A stretch of 64,000 nt of DNA from Acanthosepion pharaonis (GCA_903632075.3 CAHIKZ030002622.1:1316001-1380000), one strand, 5' to 3'; shown: positions 47,721 to 58,735, numbered from the stretch's first letter. Numbers and translations are program-made. Notes: generated by a model from the letters alone, not told the origin.

Positions 47721-48677
47721 CCAAACATTTCTTAACGATGTGTCTGAATTTTTTCATGTCTTTATTCACGTTATCGATGTTATTGAGAAGTTACGAGGTA
47801 ATGAAAGCTACTATGGATGACCAAAATGTATATAATTTTACGAAATGTAAGCGAGCGAATTTTTTTTTTTTTTTAACTAGTAATTTTTAAAATATTAACA
47901 TTTTTTTTCAGCAATTATTTTTTATTCAATACTTTTTTTTAGTCTGGGTTCCCTTTCTTATCTTATTTAATAACTTACTTAAACAAAAAATTACTTCAAT
48001 GAAATGCTAAATATTTCTTAAAATTTTCCCAAATCGTCATAATTCCGTGTAAATATACATACTGAACTAGAATTAACAATTAAAATAAGAAACCTGTGGT
48101 AATGCGTAGTGATTTTTTGCACCAAAAGTCTGTAAAAGAAGTAAATAGGCCAAAATTTCGGCTTTCGCCGATATATGTATCCTGCACTAAATGACTGTAC
48201 ATTATGGCAGTAATGATGGATGAATAGCCAAGAAGTCCGATTTTTTTCTTGTCGATAACTCCAAAATGGTAGGTTTCTTCATAATTTAATTGTTAATTCG
48301 TGTTCAGCATGTACATTTACATTGAATTATGATGATTTGGGAAATTTTTAAGAGATATTTAGCGCGGGTGTTAAAAAGCAAATTTCAATTAAGTAATTTT
48401 TTTTTGTTAGTAGTTTTTTACTTTTTACGTTTTTAAGTTTATTCTTTTTTGTGGGAGTTATTTTGATAAAAATGTAAATAAATATATAAGTAACTAAAAT
48501 TTAATAAAACACTAGATAATTGCTGAAAATACGTTAATTTAAAAATATTACAAAAACCAAAACCTCGATTTATATCTTCGTTTCTTACCATATCACACAC
48601 CTTGTTCTTCTTTGCTATTTTGACTGTAACCCTCTATTTTGAGTGGCTTTTGAGCCTTGAATTGGTTGAAGTATATT
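47721..48677. other. AT-rich intron sequence, nothing recognised
   Basis: RBM48 intron 1. CCAAAATGT...CCGATATATGTATCC and AAAATGGTAGGTTTCTTC hint at further diverged repeats, and an inverted echo links 47988-48090 with 48275-48365. No exon. Confidence 0.4.
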
Positions 48678-49390
48678 TAAATAAATGGCAAAATCTGTCT
48701 GTCCATTCGTATGTCTGAAATCCTCCTAACTCGGGCCAGAGTAGCTCTACATAGACATATTATACCTTTTTAGAATTAGGATGATTCTGAGATTGAAAAT
48801 CTGCCCATCATCTGGTGCCTGAACATCCAGCATTGGGATTTGTCTGAATGAGAAGGCAACATTTAAAAATTAACCCAAAAAATTAGTGATATTTTAAGTT
48901 TTCAATTTGTATTGAGTTTAAAATAACACAAAAACTTTGAATTTAAAAATTTTTGTTTTAAATACAGTTTAAAATATCTCAAAAAATTTTAAAATCAATT
49001 CTATTTTTTCAAAATGCCAAGGAATCTAAGTTAAATTGAGAGGTTTTGTGATGTGAAGTTTTGAAGTTTCACAAAATTCAAGATTTGTAGAACTCGACTC
49101 AATTGAAGTTCTATGGAGTTTGTGATTTGAAGAACTCAATTTTTAGGCTTAACTGCATTTTTGTCCCAAATCAGACTTTCAGCCAGGATCAGAGTTAAAT
49201 ATTGGCTTTGAAGTTCCATGGAGTGAATTGAGGAATTCAAAGTTATACCTTCAAAATTATCATTACCGTTTTCTAAGCTGGACCAGAGGCATCCCATAGG
49301 AGCTCACTTTCAAGTCTACATTGGGTGCAACTTTTAAGCTAGTTTAAAATAATTTCAGGGTTTTTGATTGATATTTGCAGTTTCAATATT
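48678..49390 (+). repeat. Interspersed repeat H, copy 2
   Basis: Matches 5796-6545 throughout in the same orientation. It is followed six bases later by repeat G. Confidence 0.75.
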
Positions 49391-49395
49391 TTTCT

Positions 49396-49593
49396 CAGGT
49401 CAGGCTTAGGCCTGCTACTGGTAACATGCAACCCAGTACGTCTTGCCATATGGATGGGTGATTGGCATCTAAACCACTTCCCCAGCTAGATTTTTTGCTA
49501 GTGAGGAGTGTGGCATGTTAACCCCACAGGATGAAAAACAAGACCTGACAAAGGGTGAATGAGCTTCTTATATGAGTCAATGGCCAACTTGTG

Positions 49594-49646
<53 letters not shown>
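49396..49646 (+). repeat. Repeat G, copy 2, with (TA)n
   Basis: CAGGTCAGGCTTAGGCCTGC to AATGAGCTTCTTATATGAGT, then (TA)n at 49599-49645. Confidence 0.8.
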
Positions 49647-49649
<3 letters not shown>

Positions 49650-49819
49650 GTGGTGCAGTTTAATTTATATTACAATGAATCATTCATACAAAAAGTAAAT
49701 TAGTAAAGTTAATGAGATAAAATGGTGAATTCACTTCACTAACTAAATTTTAAAAATGCATTAATCTACTAACCACTCAATGAATGCTATGATCCTTGTT
49801 TTTTAAAATTATAAACTGT

Positions 49820-50240
49820 ATTAGGTCTTCCTTAAATATGCAAGTAGTTTCGACAGGTTCTCCAGTCATCATCAGGCATGGAAACTATTTTCTTTTTGGT
49901 AAAATTCAGGTAACATTTGAGATGAAAAAATATAATGCAAATTGAATTTTTTTTTTTTTTTTTTTTAAAGTGTGTTATTGATAATAGATACAAACTTATT
50001 GAGCATGCAATTGCAACGCTAAGGTTGAACTTTCGAAAATTTAAGTGTGAACGTTTTTTTACTAATATTGGAATTTAAGAATTTTTTTGTTGTAGGTGTT
50101 TGTCAACTTTATTTTTTTTTTTTTTTTTTTTTTTGGCATGAACTAAATGGTTCAATAAGTAGAGCAATGTCTCAATTGTTTTTCCAAATTTTCTCAAAAA
50201 GAAAATTGTTTCCATGCCTGATGAAATTATGAATTCTGCA
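49820..50240. repeat. Inverted pair of short tail sequences
   Basis: ATCATCAGGCATGGAAACTA, TTTTCTTTTTGG (49868-49900) is the reverse of TCAAAAAGAAAATTGTTTCC, ATGCCTGATGA (50195-50225). The CCTGATGA...GAAAC text resembles SINE tails. The centre holds T-runs at 49947 and 50110. Confidence 0.65.
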
Positions 50241-50751
50241 CAGCTAAATATACGACTTACATAGTACCGATTCTCCGTAATTGAATGAACCTTCACAACC
50301 GACTAACGAAGATGACATTGAAGAAAGAAGAATAGATCAAAGGACACTGCTTCTAGAATGAACAAACTGATTTGAAAGTAAAAAAAAAACAAGAAACATC
50401 AGAGAAAAAAGAAAATCATATTTTATTTCAGAAAAAGAACTGAAGCTTCATTTTTGTTTCAACTTTTACCCTCACAAAATAATGCATACATCTTTCCACA
50501 CAGAAAATGTATAGTATACATCTTTCCATGGATTCTCTTGCCTAAATGTTTTCATGCATTGTCTAGTTATAATTAAATCTTGTTAATTTGTATATTAGTG
50601 TTTTGTCATTTGTTACTGTTGGTTAGTGTTCTGAATTTGTGTATTTGACCCTGCAAATAATCCGTCAACTATCAAGCGGTAAATCTGGCGTCTTCTAGAC
50701 AGCGAATTGTTTTTTTTTATCTTTTCTTTTTAAACTTTGTGCTGTGGTAAT
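50241..50751. other. Intron sequence, nothing recognised
   Basis: RBM48 intron 1. No exon seen. Confidence 0.4.
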
Positions 50752-51455
50752 TGTCTGTAATATTAGAAATATCTTTTAAGGACATCTAATTTAATTAGAA
50801 ATGTCATCTAAATCTTTTACGGACATCTAGTCAGATTAGAAATGTCTTTTACGGACATCTAATCATATCTGATTAGATATGTCTTCAAGGGCATCTAATC
50901 AGATTAGAAATATCATCGAAATATCTTAAGGGCATCTAATCAGATTAGAAATATCATCGAAATATCTTAAGGGCATCTAATCAGATTAGAAAATCATCGA
51001 AAATATCTTAAGGGCATCTAATCAGATTAGAAATATCTAATCAGATTAGAAATATCATTATCTTAAGGGCATCTAATCAGATTAGAAATATCATCGAAAT
51101 ATCTTAAGGGCATCTAATCAGATTAGAAATATCATCGAAATATCTTAAGGGCATCTAATCAGAATAGAAATATCATCGAAATATCTTAAGGGCATCTAAT
51201 CAGAATAGAAATATCATTGAAATATCTTAAGGGCATCTAATCAGATTAGAAATATCATTGAAATATCTTAAGGGCATCTAATCAGATTAGAAATATCATT
51301 GAAATATCTTAAGTGCATCTAATCAGATTAGAAATATCATTGAAATATCTTAAGGGCATCTAATCAGAAATATCATCGAAATATCTTAAGGGCATCTAAT
51401 CAGATTAGAAATATCATCGAAATATCTTAAGGGCATCTAATCAGATTAGAAATGT
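50752..51455 (+). repeat. 41-bp minisatellite, about 17 units
   Basis: The unit is GGGCATCTAATCAGATTAGA followed by AATATCATCGAAATATCTTAA. Units up to about 50885 are diverged (GGACATCTAATTTAATT and similar), and the central ones nearly identical. Each unit holds the dyad TCTAATC-A-GATTAGA. A few units are truncated (near 51040 and 51360). It ends 820 bases before RBM48 exon 2. Confidence 0.95.
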
Positions 51456-52275
51456 CAAATAAACCATTTACATTTTTTCTAATATATTTTGATTTATGCA
51501 TTTTTTAAAATGTTTTTATTGGAAATTCTGTTTTATTCTTTAATTTTTTAAACTTATTATTGATCCTTTTCGTTGGGAATTGATCAAAAAATTTGCTGGT
51601 TGCTTAAAAGGAATTAGCCTTTTTCTTTCGACAATTAATTTCAATGTCTCCATTTTTTCAAGATATATTTATGCTTTGTATTGTTAAAAAAATTATTTAA
51701 TGTCAATTTTGTGTATGTATATGAATAAAATAATCTGTCCTGAAAGTACACGTCCATTTTGAATCTCTTGAGAACTGGTTGTGCAGCCTTGAAGTTATTT
51801 GGTAGTCAGTCAGAAAGGACTTTAATGAACATGCATGAACAACAAAGTGATATGTTATTGAATAAGCTTGTGTAGTGTTGTCGCATTCTTGTGCAAGTTT
51901 TCAATTGCTTTATCTAAGCATGTCAGGTTTTCTGCTGTTTGGATTTACCTTCTTGGAATTTTTGTTTTTTTCCAAATCTAAATTTGCTGTTAAAAAAAAA
52001 AAAGGATATTTCTGATCATAGTTGAGATAATGGAGAATGAAAAGAGGCTGCTGATGTTGATTTCAAAAGTTGACTTTGTTGGTTGTTTAAAAAAAGTGGA
52101 ATGCATATTTGCAGGTAGAATAAATTGCTATTTCCCTAGGTAGGGTATTTTTTTCATTAATATTAGATAGTTGTTTGTTTTCCTGACTAACATTGTTGTA
52201 AGGTCTAGTGTTTATATTTTCGCTTAACTGTTTTTATTTAGTGAAGTTCTTCCTTTTTTTTTTTTTTTTTTTTAG
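51456..52275. other. End of RBM48 intron 1
   Basis: No repeat relative recognised. The last 23 bases before the acceptor are a T-run followed by AG, a very strong polypyrimidine tract. Confidence 0.5.
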
Positions 52276-52466
52276 GTCTACACTGTGTCTTCAGAGTCTA
52301 AATATCTGCTTATTAAAGGAGTGCCAATAAATCATGGTGAAGATTTGGCTCCAATATTTAGTATCCATGGTGAAATTGATGAACTACGTGGAATAGGAGA
52401 TTATCCAGACAAAGAGAAATTCACAGAAGTATTTTTAATTAGATACAAGCATATTCAGGCTGCAAG
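52276..52466 (+). CDS. RBM48: RBM48, coding exon 2 (most of the RRM)
   Basis: Acceptor (T)n-AG at 52274-52275; donor GCAAG|GTAAAA at 52467, phase 2. It encodes residues 31-93 and two bases. VYTVSSESKYLLIKGVP is the entry and first strand of the RRM (RNP2-like YLLIKGV); DLAPIFSIHGEIDELRGIGDYP is helix 1 and strand 2; EKFTEVFLIRYKHIQAAR is strand 3 and the start of helix 2. The pattern D.YP...FTEV.LI.....QAAR is diagnostic of RBM48 and lacks the aromatic residues of a canonical RNP1, as usual in this family. The downstream exons (rest of helix 2, strand 4 and the basic C-terminus) were not found before 64000, so intron 2 exceeds 11.5 kb. Confidence 0.92.
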
Positions 52467-52599
52467 GTAAAAGAAATTTTAAAATTTAACACTGTTAACC
52501 CATAAAAGATTTCAATTGTCAAATTCCTGGAGTCCTGGCCAAATTCTTGAAAAATCTGAATATGTAATGTTAGTGCAATTAAATTAATTTATCTCAAAG

Positions 52600-53480
52600 A
52601 CCATTGAAAATCAAGTTACCATATTTTTTTGAGAAATTTCTAATGAAAATTAAAGGCTACAATGGGGATTGTATTATACACAAGTACACATTTTCAGAAA
52701 TTTTACTTAGTTTAAAAAACCTCTTATTTAAAATAGCAAGATTGCAAATGCACTCAGTTAGTACAATAGATAATAAAACACAAAGCAGGCAGGTGTTGAT
52801 AAGAATTGTTTACAAAAGGTTTTTGATATATCGGCCATATTTGTTCTTTGGAAATCATTGAATTAACTGAATGTCTTTTGTGTCTGTTTTGATCACAAGA
52901 TAAATTTTGTTTTTGATTTCTTTGTTTTTTTTAATAAAGTTTTCTCACTTCATTCTTAATGAAAGATGATATTTTTTTTTATTTTCATAGTTTATTAATA
53001 TATAGAAATATAAACTTACTAGAACCAATATTTTGTTGTGGTGCAATGTATAAAAATTGCCATTCACAAAATGCAAACCAAACTACATAAATATCTCAGT
53101 CAGGAAGAAACTGCTGCAAATTTACCATATTTTCTTGAGAAATTTGAAACAAAGGATAAAAAGCTGTGATCAGATTATACACAAGAAAACATTTTCAGAA
53201 ATTTTTACTCTGCTTAAAAAAAGTCTTTTTTGAAATGGCAAAATTGCAAAAATACTCAGCACAATAGATAAAAAAACAAAATAGGCAAGTGCTGATAACA
53301 ATTGTTTGCAAGAGGTTTTTGATATATCGGCCATATTTGTTTGTTGGGAATCAGCATAATTGAACATCTTTTGTCTCAGTTTTTCTCACAAGATAAATGT
53401 TATTTATATTTTGATTTTCTTGTGTTTTTTTATAAAGTTTTCTCTGTTCATTCTTTATGAAAGACTATTTCTTTATTTTC
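52600..53480 (+). repeat. Tandem duplication of about 400 bases, period near 500
   Basis: 52610-52990 and 53120-53480 share TTGAGAAATTT, CAGAAATTTTTACT, TTTTTGATATATCGGCCATA, TTTGTT, CACAAGATAAAT and TTAATATATA. It lies directly behind RBM48 exon 2. A further diverged piece may occur at 53700-53870. Confidence 0.8.
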
Positions 53481-54300
53481 AGAGTTTATTAATATATAAA
53501 AATATAATAAAGTCATATCAAAACAAAAAGTATGGTAGGTTAGTTAACACCATAAAATGTATTATCAGGTATGTCTAGAAAACACTTTTCACAGAAAATT
53601 CGAAATTGTTTTGAAATGGAAATTAGGAGAAGAAACATGCAATGGCTAAACATTTGATTAATTTTGATTCTTTGATATGAAAAATTAAATATTTTAGTGA
53701 AATATATGTATGACATTCAGGTTTTAATGGATAATATGGTACATCTTTTCAAAACAAATTTACATAGGAATGGCTGTACTACAGGGTCGTATTAAACTTA
53801 AGAATGTAATTTCTTCCCTGTTTTTAGCTTCAGAAACATGAGATCGTATTATACTCAAGAAAATATGGTATTACAAGTTGATTTTATATCAAAGTAAATT
53901 GATTTCTCTTCCAAATGCTAAAAACTCTTTAACCTCTTTGGTATAATTGGTTAGGAGATATGGGTTTGAAAGTTTACAAGTTTTATGAAGGTGTGGATTT
54001 CCAGTATCTCTAGTTGATCATATAGCGAGTGTTAATGCTGTGTATTAAAATACAGTGCTACCAGATAGTAGGTGCATTCAAGTAAAATTGATACAGACAT
54101 ACATACATACAGACAGTTTTGCTTGAACTCATCAAAGTGCATCGAATATTAGCAATTCATCTCAAAACCAGAGAAATCAAGTAAATTTAGAACACAGTTA
54201 ATAATTTATTCTTACATTTTATATATGATTCGGAATTTGAATTCATGGAAAATAGAAAAAATACGATAAAACAGTTTAAATTTAAATTAATTTAACGATG
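53481..54300. other. Intron sequence, nothing recognised
   Basis: RBM48 intron 2. No exon seen. Confidence 0.4.
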
Positions 54301-54301
54301 C

Positions 54302-54353
54302 AAGGGAGATAACTCTAAAAGCAATCTCGTGTTAGTAACAAGTTATTTCCCTT
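54302..54353. repeat. Inverted pair of the mollusc-type box
   Basis: AAGGGAGATAACT (54302-54314) and AGTTATTTCCCTT (54341-54353) form an inverted pair with one mismatch, 26 bases apart. It may be the core of a small MITE or SINE. Confidence 0.6.
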
Positions 54354-54885
54354 ATTACGAAGCATAGAGATGTTTGGCTTTCTTCAGTTATGTGGTTGGT
54401 CATTTAATAACGAGTGCTATCGATTTTGTACTGAAGTGCATTCAACTTTGTTGGTTTACTATTGAGCTAATGGTTGGAAAACCAGTAAGAATGTGAACCT
54501 ATTCCGGGTGGGTGTGTCTAGCTTTGAGTCACAAATAGACGGTCCAGGAAGTTTATTCCATTTATAGAGAAAAATAAAATCCACCCGGGACATAGTTATT
54601 CCAACCACCCCTTTTTTTTTTATTAAATAATGAAACCAAACTCTTTGTTCTAGAATGTTTGATGCATTAATTTATTAAGGGTGGGATGAAATTTAATGAA
54701 TATTTAATAAAGTGGAATAAAGATGCTCTGGTTGAATTTAGCTCCAAGAAAGAATAATAGTTCTGGGCCATCTATAAAAATTTTATATCCCTACCAAATC
54801 TAAATTCTTGTGCCAAACACAAGATCATCCTAGGTATGATGATAAACTACATCTGTGTCCTGGGTAAGATGATAAACTACATCCA

Positions 54886-55060
54886 ACAGTGAGGCCTCTG
54901 ATCAGGCGGTTTTGCAGAGCGTGGAACCACCTCTTAATTGCTGGTGTTCCCAGGTCCACCCTGACCTGGGGTGGTAGCACCTGTTAGGGTCCCAGCTATG
55001 GGCAAATAGTTAACACCCAAACTGGGGTCAAAATACTATGAAAGTGTTAAAATAGGTTTT
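54886..55060 (+). repeat. Repeat F, copy 3
   Basis: GAGGCCTCTGATCAGGCGGT, GTGGAACCACCTCTTAATTG, GGTCCACCCTGACC, GCTATGGGCAAATAGTTAAC and ACTATGAAAGTGTTA match copies 1 and 2. Confidence 0.8.
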
Positions 55061-55479
55061 AATACCAGCAATACGTTTTTGTAAAAAAATTGCCAGCAAT
55101 ATATTTTTGAAAAAAAAAATATTACAAGCAATGCATTTTTGAAAAAAAAAATTACCAGCAATAAAAATCTTGCCAGCATTAAGTAACCCATTGATGTTGA
55201 TATGCCACAAAACAAACCAAATCAAACACAAGAACTTTGTAGGTTAGTAGGAATAGAAAAGGAAAAGAAAACACATGCTTCTCTTCTTCTTGAGATCAAA
55301 ATAGGTGAAAATAATAAAACAAGACTCAACCACTGCATAAAAATTTAATGGAAAATATTTATTACACAAGTAAAGACAAAAAAAGGTACAAATACAAAAT
55401 TTACACCAAAATTTCCTTTAGTGCACTTATTAAGGTAGAAAAACAAATTTCTGATATTTTGAAAAAGACTACCATTGAA

Positions 55480-55655
55480 AAATGGAAGAAAAAGCATTTG
55501 CAGTTTGGGAAAAGACACAAGGATTAAATGACAAAAAGAGAAAACAAATCAAGAAGTTAGAAAAGCAAAGGTACAACTACCTTTCAGAAAAAATGAAAAC
55601 ACCTACTTTTACTTTCTCCACTAGCATCTCTGGGACATTATAATAAATTTAGAAA
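55480..55655 (+). other. Short lysine-rich coding-like segment, duplicated at 57882
   Basis: One + frame from 55480 reads MEEKAFAVWEKTQGLNDKKR, then KQIKKLEKQRYNYLSEKMKT before running into another frame. It looks like a charged helix or coiled coil but no family is recognised. 55542-55654 is repeated almost exactly at 57882-57993. It could be a captured exon or part of a retroelement. Confidence 0.35.
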
Positions 55656-56009
55656 AGTCTCTTTTAAATTAACACTGTTCATGCTTGGGAAAATTTCTTT
55701 AAATTCTTTTTGTTCTTTGTTGCCCAACTTCAGGAGAAAATTCACTCGAGACCTACAAGGCTCTCTGCAGCTGGTTGGTAACTGTTGCCTTCTCAACTGT
55801 CTCTTCCTTGATGTCAATTTGTCCCCTTTCTATCAAGATGTATTCTCTCTCCTCTATTGACTTGAGTTCTATTTATTTGGAAAAATAGGCTCTCACAAGA
55901 TTTGTAGGCTATAATTACATAAAGAGGAGTCAGAGGTGCCAAAAATAAAGGAATCTGAGTCAGTCAAAAGTTTTGTCTTCTGACTCGCCAGCCCTGCCCA
56001 AAAACCATA

Positions 56010-56345
56010 GTCACAAGGGATTTCCACAAGTGCAAGAGAAGAAACTGTTAGCATAGAATTTATAGCTACATCTAGCCAGCTAAACAATAAACTGATGAGT
56101 TCTCAACATCAGTCTAGTGCTGCACTTAAATTCAAAACCTATAGGTACCATAGTGAAGAGCTCATTTGAACAATTACCATGAAAGTATTTATAGAAAAGA
56201 CATAGACAACCTTACGGTGGTGGGAAAGTAACTGGAGCTGAGCTGCCAGATCAGGATTAATAATATTGCAGATTCTTCTTTGGATCTTATCAAGGCGCTC
56301 AAGGTAAATAGCTGGACACCAGATCATATATGGCAGCAATGTTCT
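56010..56345 (-). mobile_element. LINE-A 3' region fragment
   Basis: GAGAAGAAACTGTTAGCATA, CAGTCTAGTGCTGCACTTAA and GCAGATTCTTCTTTGGATCT are shared. On - the DKIQRR-ICNIINPDLAAQ stretch is readable (56339-56139). Confidence 0.8.
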
Positions 56346-56459
56346 AAGAATGGATGAATGGTAGACTTATAGATATATAAAAACATCATATTACTTAAAA
56401 AGCTTGCATTTTATTTTTCCCTTTGGAATATCAAATTAATTTCAACATCTTCATATAAC

Positions 56460-58590
56460 TATTTTCATTAGGTACCACCACAGGAAATGTGATATCTAAT
56501 GTTTAAAATTAATTTTTAAAGATGAAAAATCTTTCTTCAAGCTTTTATTTTATTTTTAATTTCAAGCTAATAGATTAAATTTAATATTTCCAGTTTCACT
56601 GCAATCTAATTCTCTTTATTAAAAAAGCTTCCAAAAATAAGATATACTTTTTGAAAATTTATTTGAGGAACATTAGCTGATTTAAAGTATAATTAATCTG
56701 ATTTGAAAAAAAAATTATTTTATATTGCAGAAATGCATTTTTTAACACAATGGTAGCTGTTTATTTAAGCTGTTGACATGTTTGACATCTTGATGTTTAT
56801 CTAATGTTGTTCTATGATGGCTTTAGCCATGAAAATAACATGAGCACCTTTTTATATATAATTTTTAAGTACTCGGTAATCTTAAAAATTTAAGAAAACA
56901 TTTTCTGTAAACTAATGTTTTATTGAATTTTAGTTACTTTCTGGTTTTAAATTTACTATATTTATCACACTTATTTTCTGATAATGTTGTGTATGGATGC
57001 CTGTATCTACAAAAATTGGCACATTTATACACATACAAAAATTTCAAAATACTTTTAAAACTATTGGTGTTTGATGATTTGTACTAAGCTTTTCTGTTTA
57101 TGATTATCAAATATAGTTTTCACTTAATAATAATATCAGCTAAAAAGATGAAATAAATACAGATTTTTTAAAAAGATTTGAAACTATAAATTATTCTAAT
57201 TAAAATTAAAAAAAATTAAAACAATTCTTGGAAAAATTCATTATTCATCAGAAATTTTTTTCTTAAGATAATAGTGTCCTTAATATATCTTATTTATAAA
57301 AGCAATTAAAAAATTTTCTAATTAAATAATATAGTTTTATTGCATTTTTTATTTTACAATTCAGAGCAGATTTTCAGTAAATGATGTTTTTATTTGACAA
57401 AAAACAAATTGATGATTTACATTCTCCAAGGAGTCCAACTTTTAACCAATATAAATATGAAGAGGGTGGAATTTTAATTTCTCACTTTCATAAAGTGGGG
57501 GTAACATTATATAAAAAAAAAAATTTTTATTAAGATTTTCTAAAACAAAAATTCCCAAAATATTTTCATTCATTAGTGTATATATCAAGAACATTTTTAT
57601 TAAAATCCAACAATTATTTGACTTTTGCAAGAAATTCAAAAACAATGTGTTTTTAGCACAAAAAAGATGCTAAATTTCCCATGCTAATCTTTGGCCACCT
57701 GCTAATGTGTAAAAACAAGATTTTTAACTAAAATATTGAACATGCTAGAAAGGATTAAAATATATAATTAAATAATAAAAAAAAATACTTGGTCTTTCCT
57801 GTACAGTATTTACATTAGTCGGACTATTTGTTGCCATATTTATCACAACGTTTCGGCCGTTGTATGCTCCGGCCTTCTTCCAAACAAATCAAGAAGGTAG
57901 AAAAACAAAGGTACAACTACCTTTCAGAAAAAATGAAAACACCTACTTTACTTTCTCCACTAGCATCTCTGGGACATTATAATAAATTTAGAACTGAATT
58001 GGAATTTTGAACTGAACCCTTTATTTCGATCACTGGGGTAGACTGTTCTAGTTCCACGTGCCATGTTTGATGGATGTCAGTTATCAGTTATCTCCTGCTA
58101 ATTTTCCCTCTGAAAGTCCTCCACTGCCTTAACCAGGAATTGAACTCACCTTCTTTGGGTCTGTCACTGGATCTAACCAACGCCTTTATCCACTGTGCCA
58201 TGTGTCCTTGAGGGAAAATTAGCAGGAGATAACTGATAACTGACATCCATCAAACATGGCACGTGGAACTAGAACAGTCTACCCCAGTGATTGAAATAAA
58301 GGGTTCAGTTTGAAATTCCAACCACCTGAAGAAGGCGGAGAATGCAAAAACGGCCGAAACATCGTGACAAATATGGCGACAAAGATGAGGACAATAGTCC
58401 GACTAATGTAAATACTGTACATAATACCTCATCTCAGAAATATAGACAGACTCTTTGGTCTTTCCTGTTAATAATAACATGGACATTTTGATGATAAAAC
58501 TTTGTTTTTATAAAATTTTGGGCATTTTTTCATTATGGCATGTACTTTGTTAGCAAATTTTTTGAGGTACTTAATATTCTCATATTTTAT
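56460..58590 (+). repeat. Family K unit, interrupted by an inverted SINE pair
   Basis: GGTACCACCAC (56470) opens the unit; GATGAAAAATCTTTCTTCAA, TTCTTGGAAAAATTCATTAT, TCCAACAATTATTTGACTTT and GAACATGCTAGAAAGGATTA follow in family order. After the insertion it resumes at CTTTGGTCTTTCCTG (58453 on) and closes with GAGGTACTTAA (58574). Without the insertion its length is close to that of the 45139-47280 unit. Confidence 0.75.
57789..58468. mobile_element. Inverted SINE S2 pair bounded by a 14-bp target duplication
   Basis: TTGGTCTTTCCTGT occurs at 57789-57802 and 58455-58468, i.e. a target-site duplication in family K sequence. Inside, 57803-58205 is a full S2 on - (tail, body, then the tRNA-like head with GGAATTGAACTCACC and CCACTGTGCCATG). 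58212-58454 is a head-less S2 body and tail on +, almost perfectly complementary to the left arm (for example 58047-58112 with 58212-58276). The left arm also carries the foreign segment 57882-57993. It lies in RBM48 intron 2. Confidence 0.85.
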
Positions 58591-58644
58591 TTTTGTTAAT
58601 GTTTTGTTTTTCATTTATTTATTTTGAGGCATAGAATTGTTAAT

Positions 58645-58735
58645 ACAGTCCAACCTCTTTAATCCCACACCCTTGGGACCAGACCACTGCTGGACCACAG
58701 AAAATGCCAGATGACAGAAATCACCCCCGCCAATC
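58645..58735 (+). mobile_element. pogo/Tigger-like terminal inverted repeat (one end)
   Basis: TA-CAGTCCAACCTCTTTAATCC, CTTGGGACCAG and CTGGACCACAGAAAATGCC have the layout of pogo/Tigger ends (CAGTNNAACCTC...TTAATCC...GGGACC). The other end was not recognised. Confidence 0.5.

Noticed and set aside
50752..51455. CRISPR-like array
   Set aside because: Units are contiguous with no unique spacers, and the surroundings are an animal gene with introns. It is a minisatellite.
43858..52275. U12-type intron in RBM48
   Set aside because: The donor GTAATAAAG does not match the U12 5' site, and the acceptor has a long T-run typical of U2-type introns.
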